This document shows, one piece after another, positions 26,029-34,310 of a stretch of DNA of 40,106 nt. The stretch covers positions 1-40,106 of the forward strand of contig JAKSVE010000007.1 of NCBI GenBank assembly GCA_024408295.1, in the 5' to 3' direction. A program made the position numbers and the translations under genes. Origin of the DNA: Bacilli bacterium. GTDB taxonomy: Bacteria; Bacillota_I; Bacilli_A; RFN20; CAG-826. The notes beneath the pieces were generated by a model. It was given only the letters and a program-made list of their open reading frames with translations, searched no databases and was not told the DNA's origin. Within the stretch, counting starts at the first letter, position 1. Every line of letters begins with the position of its first letter.

Positions 26029-26978
26029 AAGTTCTTGCTCCATACCTCTTTTGCGAGGTCTTTGTTGATGAAGTCGAATATAGCGACTCCGGTTGCTGAG
26101 TAATCTTTTAGATTATCCATTGCCCACGCATTCATCACTTTTGCAACTGGGACTGCATATGCAGGAGGGAATGAATCGTCTAAATATCCTGAGAAATAGT
26201 TAAGGGATAGAGTTCTTTCCCCGCTATAGGAATATGAGCTTGTGTATTCGAGGCACTTTTTGACTTCCTCAATCTTATAGGAGACATCGGAGAAGTGGTA
26301 GAAGTCCTGGACATGCAGGCTTGCATCATTATTGATGTCGAAGGTGTTGCTATTGTTTTTGCAATCTCCGTTCCAGCCGTGTTTTGCGCAGATTCCAAAC
26401 GTATTTGGGAGGAATCTTGAGACAAAGAATATCTTGCCTCTAATTTCATCCAATGTTGGTATCTTATTTCCGAAGTACATGATTTCTTCGTATCTATCGA
26501 GTTTTGCTTTTAGCCCATCGGTAAAAGTCTTAGAAGAGCTAACCGACTTAGCCTCTTCCTTGATGGACATGATGAGAGCCTCGCTAGGATTCTCCTTCAA
26601 GAAGAAATAGCAATCCTGAAGAACATCATCAAAGGATAGGTCTTCGTTGATGAATTCATGACAGACCGCGAATTCGTCGTTGACCTGTTGGAGTCTCATA
26701 TCAAAGAATCTGACCCCGATTTCTAGTTGATTCTTAATCGGTAGGTCTTGGCATTTGCCAGAGACATCGGCGATTGAGCGTGTTGCTCCCGAGTCGTGGG
26801 TGCCTGGCATCGATATTTCATCTAACCCTTTGCTGCCATCAACGTTCTTCATCCAGGATTTTGATTCCTCGGTTGGTTTGTTGTTTCCTTTTAGGCCATA
26901 GCCAACAATTGGTAAAGTGCCACATACCAAGAATGATACGATGGCCATGATTGTTAACTTAAGGTTAGATTTTTCCAT
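26025..26978 (-). CDS. Phosphatidylinositol-specific phospholipase C (PI-PLC X domain)
   Basis: A 317-residue secreted or membrane-anchored enzyme. After a short basic start and a hydrophobic segment (about 7-29, no lipobox) comes the PI-PLC X-domain barrel. The two catalytic His residues are in MPGTHDSGA and VCHEF; VRFFDMRLQ supplies the conserved Arg and Asp. The bacterial enzymes, such as Listeria PlcA and Bacillus PI-PLC, cleave phosphatidylinositol or GPI anchors by general acid-base chemistry, without calcium. Start choice is weak: ATG 26978 gives the best signal-peptide shape, while ATGs at 26990 and 27014 are in frame and none has a ribosome site. Role on host or dietary eukaryotic lipids is inference. 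Confidence 0.87.
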   Translation of the reverse strand: MEKSNLKLTIMAIVSFLVCGTLPIVGYGLKGNNKPTEESKSWMKNVDGSKGLDEISMPGTHDSGATRSIADVSGKCQDLPIKNQLEIGVRFFDMRLQQVNDEFAVCHEFINEDLSFDDVLQDCYFFLKENPSEALIMSIKEEAKSVSSSKTFTDGLKAKLDRYEEIMYFGNKIPTLDEIRGKIFFVSRFLPNTFGICAKHGWNGDCKNNSNTFDINNDASLHVQDFYHFSDVSYKIEEVKKCLEYTSSYSYSGERTLSLNYFSGYLDDSFPPAYAVPVAKVMNAWAMDNLKDYSATGVAIFDFINKDLAKEVWSKNL

Positions 26979-26992
26979 GTACTTCAGCATAT

Positions 26993-27002
26993 CACATATG
27001 TG
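26993..27002. promoter_or_regulatory. 10-bp palindrome at the PI-PLC start
   Basis: CACATATGTG lies just upstream of the preferred PI-PLC start, in the divergent region toward the hexuronate operon. Possible operator. Confidence 0.3.
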
Positions 27003-27048
27003 GCATAAAGGCATTACTTATCTCAAAATGATTCCATTTGCGATGTTT

Positions 27049-27090
27049 TGTATACAGTTAATGTAAAATCGCTTACTTTCATTATGAAAG
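27049..27090 (+). promoter_or_regulatory. Two palindromes ahead of the hexuronate operon, candidate operators
   Basis: TGTATACA (27049-27056) and CTTTCAT-T-ATGAAAG (27076-27090, perfect 15-mer) lie 62-103 bp before the first operon gene. Hexuronate operons are commonly controlled by GntR- or LacI-type repressors at such sites. No regulator gene is in the window. Confidence 0.5.
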
Positions 27091-27151
27091 GGGTGTTATT
27101 CTTATGTCGTTAGAAAACGAACTGTTTTTTGTTCGGAATAGGAGACTTAAC

Positions 27152-28000
27152 ATGAAACTTCCATTCAATATTGATTTGAAGGACAAGGTCGTTGTCGTCA
27201 CAGGCGCTGGCGGCGTTATTTGCTCACACCTTGCTAAAGCACTCGCAGCATGTGGTGCAAAGGTTGCATTGCTCGACCTCAACGTTGCAGCAGCTCAGGC
27301 TAGAGCTGATGAAATCGTTGCAGAAGGCGGCATCGCAAAAGGATTTGAGGCAAACGTATTAGTCAAGGAATCATTAGAAGCATGCCACCAGGCAGTCTTA
27401 GCTGAATACGGCAAGTGCGATATCTTAATCAATGGAGCTGGCGGAAATAGCCCAAAGGCAACAACCGATAATGAATACGCTGAGCTTGATGATTCAACAA
27501 AGGAAATGAAGACATTCTTCGGTTTAGACCAGAAGGGCGTTGAATTCGTCTTCAATCTCAACTTCATCGGAACTCTTCTCCCAACTCAGGTCTTCGCAGA
27601 AGATATGATTGGAAGAGAAGGATGCTCAATCCTCAACGTCTCTTCAATGAACGCATATACACCATTAACAAAGATTCCTGCATATTCAGGCGCTAAGGCA
27701 GCAGTCAGCAACTTCACACAGTGGCTTGCTGTTCACTTCAGCCACATCGGAATCAGAGTCAACGCAATCGCTCCTGGCTTCTTCTCAACAATCCAAAACG
27801 AGAAACTCTTATGGAATCCAGATGGAACACCAACCGCAAGAACGGGCAAGATCCTCGCAGCTACACCAATGGGTAGATTCGGTGTCGTTGACGATTTAGT
27901 CGGTGCTACCCTCTTCCTTTGCTCACATGAAGCGGCATCCTTCGTCACTGGCATCTGCATCCCAGTCGATGGTGGCTTCTCATCATACGCAGGAGTATAA
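27152..28000 (+). CDS. SDR-family D-mannonate oxidoreductase (fructuronate reductase, UxuB-type)
   Basis: A 282-residue short-chain dehydrogenase. The NAD(P)-binding motif TGAGGVICSHLA starts near residue 16, NGAGGNSP is the second glycine-rich loop, and Ser plus YSGAK supply the catalytic Ser-Tyr-Lys. It converts D-fructuronate to D-mannonate, by context: uxuA, uxaC, KDPG aldolase and KDG kinase genes follow in the same direction. It is unrelated to E. coli UxuB, a long-chain type; SDR replacements are known in Bacillota and Thermotoga. AGGAG precedes ATG 27152; the in-frame ATG 27104 lacks a good site. Cytoplasmic. Confidence 0.87.
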   Translation: MKLPFNIDLKDKVVVVTGAGGVICSHLAKALAACGAKVALLDLNVAAAQARADEIVAEGGIAKGFEANVLVKESLEACHQAVLAEYGKCDILINGAGGNSPKATTDNEYAELDDSTKEMKTFFGLDQKGVEFVFNLNFIGTLLPTQVFAEDMIGREGCSILNVSSMNAYTPLTKIPAYSGAKAAVSNFTQWLAVHFSHIGIRVNAIAPGFFSTIQNEKLLWNPDGTPTARTGKILAATPMGRFGVVDDLVGATLFLCSHEAASFVTGICIPVDGGFSSYAGV

Positions 28001-28007
28001 AAACAAC

Positions 28008-28031
28008 AATCCCGTCATCTGATGGGATTTT
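28008..28031 (+). terminator. Intra-operon hairpin between the SDR gene and uxuA
   Basis: AATCCCGTCA and TGATGGGATT can pair (one G-U), followed by TTTTC. It resembles a weak terminator or an mRNA processing/stability element that lowers expression of the downstream genes relative to the first. Confidence 0.6.
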
Positions 28032-28057
28032 CTTAGTAAATAAGGAGATTCATAACC

Positions 28058-29116
28058 ATGAAACTTACATTCAGATGGTATGGAGAATCTGACTGCATCC
28101 CAGTTCAGTATCTCCGCCAGATTCCAAATATGTCAGGCGTTGTCACCGCATGCTATGACGTTCCAGTCGGAGAAGTTTGGAATGTTGAGACACTCCAGAA
28201 GCTCAAGAGCATCGCTAATGGCGTTGGTCTAGCAATGGAGGTCATCGAATCAATTCCAGTCCCAGAAGACATCAAGCTCGGAAAGCCAACAAGAGATAGA
28301 CTCATCGAGAATTATTGCGAGAACTTAAGACGCTGCGCATCAGTCGGCGTCAAGGTTGTCTGCTATAACTTCATGCCAGTGTTCGACTGGTTGAGAACCG
28401 AAATCTATCACGAGAACAAAGACGGATCAAATTCCCTCGCATACTCATGGGCAGATTTCCAGAAGATCGACCCAAAGAACCTTCACCTTCCAGGATGGGA
28501 TGAGTCATACACCCCAGAGGAATTGCAGGGATTGCTCGAGCAGTATTCACACTTCTCACACGATGACTTATTCAACAATCTCGTTTATTTCTTAGAGAGA
28601 GTCATCCCAGTATGTGATGAGGTTGGAATCAAGATGGCCATCCATCCAGATGACCCACCATGGGATGTCTTCGGACTTCCAAGAATCGTCTCAAATGAAG
28701 CGGATTTAGATAGAATGTTCGCTGCAGTGCCATCAAAGGCTAACGGCGTCACTCTCTGCACAGGTTCATTTGGAGCGGGAAGAAGCAATGACATCGTCCA
28801 CATGGTTGGCAAGTACTCAGCAGAAGGAAGACTTCACTTCCTCCATATGAGAAACGTCAAGTGGACAGATGATAAGGATTCATTCGTCGAAGTCGGTCAC
28901 TGCACAAAGGACGGATCACTCGATATGGCTGCAATCGTCATGGCAGCAGTTGAGAATGGATTCGACGGATACGTTAGACCAGACCACGGAAGAAACATCT
29001 GGGGCGAAGGCGATAAGCCAGGCTATAAGCAGGGATACGGTCTCTACGATAGAGCACTTGGCTGCGCATACATCAACGGCTTATTCGAAATGGCCGAAAA
29101 GAACTTAAAGAAATAA
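28058..29116 (+). CDS. uxuA: Mannonate dehydratase
   Basis: A 352-residue enzyme that dehydrates D-mannonate to 2-keto-3-deoxygluconate using Mn/Fe in a TIM barrel. The N-terminal sequence MKLTFRWYG and later blocks YNFMPVFDWLRT, MAIHPDDPPW, TLCTGSFGAG, FLHMRNVKW and YVRPDHGR are those of UxuA. The His and Asp residues in HPDDPP and RPDHG are metal or catalytic residues. AAGGAG lies 11 bases before the ATG. Length is normal for the family. Second gene of the glucuronate operon. Confidence 0.96.
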   Translation: MKLTFRWYGESDCIPVQYLRQIPNMSGVVTACYDVPVGEVWNVETLQKLKSIANGVGLAMEVIESIPVPEDIKLGKPTRDRLIENYCENLRRCASVGVKVVCYNFMPVFDWLRTEIYHENKDGSNSLAYSWADFQKIDPKNLHLPGWDESYTPEELQGLLEQYSHFSHDDLFNNLVYFLERVIPVCDEVGIKMAIHPDDPPWDVFGLPRIVSNEADLDRMFAAVPSKANGVTLCTGSFGAGRSNDIVHMVGKYSAEGRLHFLHMRNVKWTDDKDSFVEVGHCTKDGSLDMAAIVMAAVENGFDGYVRPDHGRNIWGEGDKPGYKQGYGLYDRALGCAYINGLFEMAEKNLKK

Positions 29117-29134
29117 AACTTAAGGAGACGAACT

Positions 29135-30463
29135 ATGAAAGAATTCTTCGATAACGAAGTCCTTCTAAGTTCAAAAACCGCAGTGGCCCTCTATGATGAG
29201 GTAAAGGATTTGCCTATCATCGATTATCACTGCCATTTGAATCAATACATGATCAGAGACGATGCAACATTCTCTGATATCGGCGAACTCTGGCTTGCAG
29301 GCGATCACTACAAGTGGAGAGTCATGAGACTTTGCGGGGTTGATGAATACTACATCACCGGCAACGCCTCATATGAGGAGAAGTTCTATAAATTCTGCGA
29401 AATCCTTCCAAAAGCGATAGGAAACGCAGTCTATTACTGGGCTCACTTCGAACTTAAGCAGGTATTTGGCATCAATCTCGAGATCAATAAAGAGAACGCA
29501 AAGGAAATATACCGCTTAGCTAACGAGAAGATAAAAGACTTATCAGTCCAGAAACTCTTGAAGGCATTCAATGTCGAGTTTGTGGCAACAACCGATGATC
29601 CGGTGGATGATTTGCTTGCCCACGGACATTATGGTAATACGGAAGTCACCCCAACATTTAGACCTGACAAGGTATACGCCTTAAGCGATGAATACCTCGG
29701 ACAGCTATCTAAGGTGGTTGGCTATCCAATCGATTCATTAGACGCCTTAGAGAAGGCTCTTGCTGAAAGACTTGATTATTTCAAGGCCCATGGAGCACAT
29801 ATCACTGACCATGGCTTTGACCAGTTCCCAAAGAAACTTATCTCCAAGAGCGAGGCATCTATCCTCTTCAACAAGAGACACGAATGGACAGTAGAAGATA
29901 AGGATGCGATGTTTGGATACATCCTCCTCTATCTCATGAAGGAATATAAGAAGAGAGACATCGTTGTCCAGCTTCACTTCGCAGTCACACGCAACATCAA
30001 CACGCCTATGTATAAGGCAGTTGGCGTTGACCATGGATTCGACGTCATGTCAAAAGAAGTGGATATCCAGGATGTCATGAAATTCCTCGACGCTTTAACG
30101 GATGAGGAAAGACCAACCTGCATCCTCTATACATTGAACCCTAACACTATTGCTCCATTGGCCTGTATCTCAGGCGCATTCAGAAACGTCTATATCGGAG
30201 CGGCATGGTGGTTCAACGATACATTAGAAGGCATCAGAAACAACCTTCAGCAGGTCTCTGAATACGCAGTCTTAGGAACTAACTTAGGAATGCTTACCGA
30301 TTCACGTGCATTCTCATCCTACTCAAGATTCGACTTCTTCAGAAGAATCTTATGCGACTTCGTTGCTAACAAGGTCGAAAAGGGAGAATATTCACTCGAA
30401 TCCGCAAAAGGACTTGTTAAAGACATCTCTTACAACAACATCAAAAACTTATTGAGGTTATAA
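29135..30463 (+). CDS. uxaC: Uronate (glucuronate/galacturonate) isomerase
   Basis: A 442-residue amidohydrolase-superfamily enzyme that isomerises D-glucuronate to D-fructuronate (or galacturonate to tagaturonate), the entry step of the pathway. The metal motif HCHL is at about 31-34 (YHCHLNQYMIRDDATFSD). Later signatures include VATTDDPVDDL, the catalytic-site HFAVTRNINTPMYKAVG region, and TDSRAFSSYSRFDFFRR. AAGGAG precedes the ATG; it begins 18 bases after uxuA. Only the glucuronate branch enzymes are encoded here, so glucuronate is the likely substrate. Confidence 0.96.
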   Translation: MKEFFDNEVLLSSKTAVALYDEVKDLPIIDYHCHLNQYMIRDDATFSDIGELWLAGDHYKWRVMRLCGVDEYYITGNASYEEKFYKFCEILPKAIGNAVYYWAHFELKQVFGINLEINKENAKEIYRLANEKIKDLSVQKLLKAFNVEFVATTDDPVDDLLAHGHYGNTEVTPTFRPDKVYALSDEYLGQLSKVVGYPIDSLDALEKALAERLDYFKAHGAHITDHGFDQFPKKLISKSEASILFNKRHEWTVEDKDAMFGYILLYLMKEYKKRDIVVQLHFAVTRNINTPMYKAVGVDHGFDVMSKEVDIQDVMKFLDALTDEERPTCILYTLNPNTIAPLACISGAFRNVYIGAAWWFNDTLEGIRNNLQQVSEYAVLGTNLGMLTDSRAFSSYSRFDFFRRILCDFVANKVEKGEYSLESAKGLVKDISYNNIKNLLRL

Positions 30464-30465
30464 AT

Positions 30466-31077
30466 ATGAACGAATTAGAAAGAATCAAACTCAAGAAGCT
30501 TCTTCCAGTCGTTGTCTTCAAGACAATCGAAGAGGCTGAGCCAACATTCGACGCGATGGTTAAAGGCGGTATGGATATGGCAGAAATCTGCTTCCGCACA
30601 CCATGCGCTAGAGACGCAATCGAACTCTTGGCAAAGAAATACCCTGAAGCATTAATCGGAGCAGGAACAGTCATCAACGCTGAACAGTGCAACGCTGCAA
30701 TCGATGCAGGCGCTAAGTTCATCGTCTCACCTGGCTTATCCGCTAATGTTGCTAAGGTCTGCAAAGATAGAGGAATTCTCTATTTACCAGGCGTTGCAAC
30801 CGCAACTGAGGTCATGGCAGCATTAGACCTCGGCCTTACAACCTTGAAGTTCTTCCCAGCCACAAACTTAGGTGGCGTCAAGTCAATCAAGGCATTAGGC
30901 GCTGCATTCCCAGCAGTCACATGGATGCCAACCGGCGGAGTCAATGAAGAGAACATTCTTGACTTCTTAGCTTATGAGAAGATCATCTGCTGCGGCGGAT
31001 CATTCATGATGAAGGGCACAAGCGAGGAAATCACCGCAAAGACTAAAGCGGCCCTTGCATTAATCGGAGGAAAATAA
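30466..31077 (+). CDS. eda: KDPG aldolase (2-keto-3-deoxy-6-phosphogluconate aldolase)
   Basis: A 203-residue class I aldolase that splits KDPG to pyruvate and glyceraldehyde-3-phosphate. The Schiff-base lysine is K128 in LKFFPA. The active-site Glu in MAEICFRTP corresponds to Glu45 of E. coli Eda, and PTGGVNEEN binds phosphate. It starts two bases after the uxaC stop and is followed by the kinase gene after one base, so the three genes are tightly coupled. Normal family length. Confidence 0.95.
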   Translation: MNELERIKLKKLLPVVVFKTIEEAEPTFDAMVKGGMDMAEICFRTPCARDAIELLAKKYPEALIGAGTVINAEQCNAAIDAGAKFIVSPGLSANVAKVCKDRGILYLPGVATATEVMAALDLGLTTLKFFPATNLGGVKSIKALGAAFPAVTWMPTGGVNEENILDFLAYEKIICCGGSFMMKGTSEEITAKTKAALALIGGK

Positions 31078-31078
31078 G

Positions 31079-32098
31079 ATGAAGGTAATCACATTCGGCG
31101 AGTTGATGTTAAGACTCCAGCCATACAACTATTTAAGATTCGTCCAGTGCGAGTCATATGAGGCCACTTACGGCGGCGGAGAGGCAAACGTTGCAGTTTC
31201 CCTTTCTAATTATGGAATCGAGACAGAATTCGTCTCAAAACTCCCAAATAACGAAATCGGACAGGCAGGAAAGAATTCCCTCCGCAAGTACGGTGTTGGA
31301 ACAAAACACTTGAAGATGGACGGCGAAAGATGCGGAATCTACTTCCTTGAAAAAGGAGCATCTCAAAGAGCATCAAAGGTCGTCTACGATAGAAAGTATT
31401 CAGCATTCTATTTCTCAAAGCCAGAGGACTATGACTGGGACGCAATATTCGAAGGCGCAGACTGGTTCCATATCTCAGGTATCACTCCAGCTGTCTCAAA
31501 GGAATTAAGAGCAATCTCAATTGAAGCTTGCAAGAAAGCTCATGAGCATGGTGTTAAGGTTTCATGTGACCTCAACTACAGAGGCAAGCTCTGGACAAGA
31601 GACGAAGCAAGAGAAACAATGAGCGAAATCGCAAAGTACGTTGATGTCTGCATCGGAAATGAAGAGGATGCATCAGACGTCTTCGGCATCTCTCCAGAAG
31701 GCAATGACATCTATGGTGGACACCTCAACAAAGAGGGCTATAAGTCAGTTGCAAGACAGCTCAAGGATAAGTTCGGATTCGAGAAGGTTGCAATCACATT
31801 AAGAACCTCAATCTCAGCTTCTGAGAACAAGTGGTCCGCAATGTTGTTCGACGGCGAGAATTATTGCTTCGCAACAGAATACGACATGATGATCGTTGAC
31901 CGTGTCGGTGGTGGTGATTCATTCTCAGGCGGTCTCATCTATGGACTTCTCAACAATTACTCAACACAGGATGCAATCGACTTTGCAGTCGCAGCGTCAT
32001 GCTTAAAGCACTCAATCGAAGGCGACTACAACATGGTCACAGTCGATGAGGTCAAGAAGCTCATCAAGAGCGGTGGCTCAGGCAGAGTTCAGCGTTAA
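31079..32098 (+). CDS. kdgK: 2-keto-3-deoxygluconate kinase (PfkB family)
   Basis: A 339-residue sugar kinase. The N-terminal PfkB signature is GGGEANVAVSLSNYG (about 34-48), and the C-terminal one is VGGGDSFSGGLIYGL with catalytic base D280. It phosphorylates KDG to KDPG, the substrate of the aldolase encoded one base upstream. The last gene of the operon, with an intrinsic terminator 19 bases after its stop. The C-terminus ends in a short Gly/Arg tail. Confidence 0.93.
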   Translation: MKVITFGELMLRLQPYNYLRFVQCESYEATYGGGEANVAVSLSNYGIETEFVSKLPNNEIGQAGKNSLRKYGVGTKHLKMDGERCGIYFLEKGASQRASKVVYDRKYSAFYFSKPEDYDWDAIFEGADWFHISGITPAVSKELRAISIEACKKAHEHGVKVSCDLNYRGKLWTRDEARETMSEIAKYVDVCIGNEEDASDVFGISPEGNDIYGGHLNKEGYKSVARQLKDKFGFEKVAITLRTSISASENKWSAMLFDGENYCFATEYDMMIVDRVGGGDSFSGGLIYGLLNNYSTQDAIDFAVAASCLKHSIEGDYNMVTVDEVKKLIKSGGSGRVQR

Positions 32099-32116
32099 TT
32101 AGCAAAACTAGAATAC

Positions 32117-32143
32117 GCCGTTTCTCAATTGAAGCGGCTTTTC
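32117..32143 (+). terminator. Terminator of the hexuronate operon
   Basis: GCCGTTTC-TCAATT-GAAGCGGC (one G-U pair) followed by TTTTCTTT. Confidence 0.88.
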
Positions 32144-32153
32144 TTTATCTTAG

Positions 32154-32162
32154 TGATATAAT
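32154..32162 (+). promoter_or_regulatory. Extended -10 promoter
   Basis: TGA-TATAAT (TG at 32154, hexamer 32157-32162), 25 bases before ATG 32187, with GGAGGAG in between. No good -35, as usual for extended -10 promoters. The next gene has the same GTGATATAAT-type element. Confidence 0.65.
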
Positions 32163-32186
32163 TAAGATGTAATCGGAGGAGAGATT

Positions 32187-32579
32187 ATGAAGAAGGCTAT
32201 TAATGTTCTATGTAGGATTTCCTATATTCTTGATTTGATAGTGGGAATCATATTCATTGTTTTAGCAGGGTATATGCTTATGGTCACTCTCGTGGGTTTA
32301 TCACTAGAACCTACCGAGGATATCCTCTTTATGTCCATTTTTGGCAGCATGACCGCTTTCTTTGCTATATGGGGTGTTATTTGCTTTGTATCCCGCTCTA
32401 TTATCAGAAATTTAATTCTTCCTAGATTCAATGCCGCAAAAAGAAAGGATGTCGCCAAAAACCCCGCAATTTGGGCAATTGTTTTAGGTATCCTATCCGC
32501 TGAAACTCTTCTAGTTGCCGGTATATTGATGCTGGTAATACCTGAGAAACAGCTACCTGCAAATTCAAATAACCAGTAA
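32187..32579 (+). CDS. Small integral membrane protein, paralogue 1
   Basis: A 130-residue protein with about four hydrophobic segments (8-35, 45-75 and 92-118) and a short basic cytoplasmic loop (LPRFNAAKRKDVAKN). No known family. The start MKKAINVLCRISYILD and the final helix followed by a polar tail (VIPEKQLP) match the next protein (MKKAIDILLKVGKIVD, VMKEEDLP), so the two arose by tandem duplication. Clear GGAGGAG ribosome site. Own promoter and terminator. Confidence 0.75.
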   Translation: MKKAINVLCRISYILDLIVGIIFIVLAGYMLMVTLVGLSLEPTEDILFMSIFGSMTAFFAIWGVICFVSRSIIRNLILPRFNAAKRKDVAKNPAIWAIVLGILSAETLLVAGILMLVIPEKQLPANSNNQ

Positions 32580-32604
32580 ATCGCTCAAATTTGGGCGATT
32601 TTTC
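32578..32604 (+). terminator. Intrinsic terminator
   Basis: AAATCGC and GCGATTT stem overlapping the stop codon of the preceding gene, then TTTC. Confidence 0.8.
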
Positions 32605-32632
32605 AATTATTTGTCGCCCTATAACTGGTAGT

Positions 32633-32662
32633 TGAAAAAATAAAGACAAGTGGTGATATAAT
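32633..32662 (+). promoter_or_regulatory. Sigma-A promoter with extended -10
   Basis: TTGAAA (32633-32638), an 18-bp spacer that includes TGA just before TATAAT (32657-32662). Near-consensus, so probably strong. Confidence 0.75.
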
Positions 32663-32689
32663 AAAGTCACATTCGGAGGGAATATTAGA

Positions 32690-33127
32690 ATGAAAAAAGC
32701 AATCGACATTTTATTGAAGGTTGGTAAGATCGTTGACATCGTTGTTCTCGTCATCGTTGCTATCTCAACAGTTATCGTAGCAATCACAGGAACAATCGCT
32801 GCAGGCGCTCTCCTAGCTGCAGGCACAGTTGATGCAGAAGCTGAATACGCAGTTGCTATCGCTGGAGTCGTCGCTGGAGTCGTCCAGTCAGTCATCTACC
32901 TCGTTCTTTGCATCGTCGCTCTTGTCTTACTCAAGAAGGTCAGAAATGGCTATGCAGTCGCTAAGAGCAAGGCAGAGAACAAGAAGTGGGCTATCATGGC
33001 AATCGTCTCAGGTGCTCTCTCAACAGGACTTGTCCTCGTTGCAGGCATCCTCATGCTCGTCATGAAGGAAGAAGATCTTCCAGGCTATGCAGCTCCAGTT
33101 GAAGTTGAATCAACACCAGCTGAATAA
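32690..33127 (+). CDS. Small integral membrane protein, paralogue 2
   Basis: A 145-residue protein with four transmembrane helices (about 13-45, 55-82 as two segments, and 98-125), rich in Ala/Val/Ile, with a basic cytoplasmic loop (KKVRNGYAVAKSKAENKK) and an acidic C-terminal tail. It is related to the preceding protein in start, helix order and end. Codon use is strongly biased toward the preferred set of the GH3 and uxuA genes, unlike paralogue 1, which suggests this copy is the highly expressed one. CGGAGGG ribosome site. Function not recognised. Confidence 0.78.
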   Translation: MKKAIDILLKVGKIVDIVVLVIVAISTVIVAITGTIAAGALLAAGTVDAEAEYAVAIAGVVAGVVQSVIYLVLCIVALVLLKKVRNGYAVAKSKAENKKWAIMAIVSGALSTGLVLVAGILMLVMKEEDLPGYAAPVEVESTPAE

Positions 33128-33143
33128 CTGATTTCAAGAAACT

Positions 33144-33171
33144 AACTTCAGGGCAACCTGGAGTTTTTTCT
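33144..33171 (+). terminator. Intrinsic terminator
   Basis: AACTTCAGG-GCAA-CCTGGAGTT with a GNRA-like loop, then TTTTTC. Confidence 0.88.
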
Positions 33172-33375
33172 TTGCCTATTAGCGCACAAATGTCTTGAAT
33201 TTCTTAGTGTTCATCGAACTTTTCGCAATATTGTCATAAATCCATAGCATATTTGTCATATTAGAATAGAGCCCCAAAATAGAAAATGATTGCAATCAAA
33301 GAGATACTTAGAAGAACTTATCGTTTTCTATTTCATCTCAATTTAGGGCAATGCCCATATGAAAGGATGATTAAA

Positions 33376-34224
33376 ATGAAGAAAGCATTAACATCAGCAG
33401 CTGCACTCCTTATCGCACTCGGATTATTCGCTTGTGGAGGAAACAGGCAGCCAGACGAAACATCAAACGTTCCAGGAATATCAAAGAATGACGGCGGCTC
33501 AGAAAAGCATGAGCACACATTCAACGAAGCTAAGTGGGAATCAAACGAATCCTATCACTGGCATGCAGCAACTTGCGAGCATACAACCCAGACAAAGGAT
33601 AAGGCTGGTCACCAGTGGGGCGAAGCAGAAGTCATCAAGGCTGCAACTTGCGACACAGCAGGAAGCCAGAAGAAGACCTGCAAGACCTGCGGATACGAGA
33701 AGACAGAAGAAGTCGCCGCAAAGGGTCACAACTACAAGGATGCAACAAACGGCGAAGCATTCCAGGTCGCTAAGTGCGAATGCGGAGAAACAATCCTCTC
33801 ACAGGAAAGCCAGATGAATGGCAAATGGACAAAGGGCACTACATGGGAATACACATTCTCAAACAAGGTCGCCGCAAAGGGCAAGGTCATCATTGGCTGC
33901 GCTATGTCATCATCATCACACGAGGGAAGAACACTTTACGTCAACTCAGAGGGTGCATCAGCAGATGACGCATTCGAGTCAGATCCAGCAAATACAGGAA
34001 TCTGCAGAATGGACATCAAGATCAATGGTGGTTCGCTTAACCTCTATCAGGGAACATATGCTGAACTCGGTCTTACAACAGAAGTTGCTCAGATTGCTTT
34101 AGCAGACGTCACAATGCCAGCTGGAACATTCACAATTTCCATCACAACACACGAAAAAGCAGGCTACCGCTTAGTCTTAGGCGGACAGGTCTCAGTCTCT
34201 TGTGATAACTACCAGAAGGCTTAA
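33376..34224 (+). CDS. Lipoprotein with Cys/His repeat segment and C-terminal beta-sandwich
   Basis: A 282-residue lipoprotein with lipobox LFAC (Cys20). Residues about 45-135 contain the HEHTFN...W..ESYHWHAATCEH segment and a TCDTAGSQKKTCKTCGYEKTEEV unit ending in AKGH, the cysteine-pair repeat common in surface proteins of gut Bacillota. The C-terminal 145 residues look like a galactose-binding/CBM-type beta-sandwich (WEYTFSNKVAAKGKVIIG and following, then GYRLVLGGQVSV). Possible role: binding glycans at the cell surface. ATG 33376 is chosen for the signal peptide and AAAGGA before it; the in-frame ATG 33286 would put 30 extra residues ahead of the signal. Confidence 0.8.
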   Translation: MKKALTSAAALLIALGLFACGGNRQPDETSNVPGISKNDGGSEKHEHTFNEAKWESNESYHWHAATCEHTTQTKDKAGHQWGEAEVIKAATCDTAGSQKKTCKTCGYEKTEEVAAKGHNYKDATNGEAFQVAKCECGETILSQESQMNGKWTKGTTWEYTFSNKVAAKGKVIIGCAMSSSSHEGRTLYVNSEGASADDAFESDPANTGICRMDIKINGGSLNLYQGTYAELGLTTEVAQIALADVTMPAGTFTISITTHEKAGYRLVLGGQVSVSCDNYQKA

Positions 34225-34240
34225 CAACTCATCAACACTA

Positions 34241-34266
34241 GGGGCACTTAATGTGCTCCTTTTTAT
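34241..34266 (+). terminator. Intrinsic terminator
   Basis: GGGGCAC-TTAAT-GTGCTCC then TTTTTAT, after the lipoprotein stop codon. Confidence 0.88.
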
Positions 34267-34287
34267 ATTATTAATAATATAGATAAA

Positions 34288-34310
34288 GAAAAAAGCAGCC
34301 GAAGCTGCTC
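34288..34310 (-). terminator. Intrinsic terminator of the large ncRNA
   Basis: On the minus strand AGCAGC-UUCG-GCUGCU followed by a run of U, just before the convergent lipoprotein gene terminator. Confidence 0.92.
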
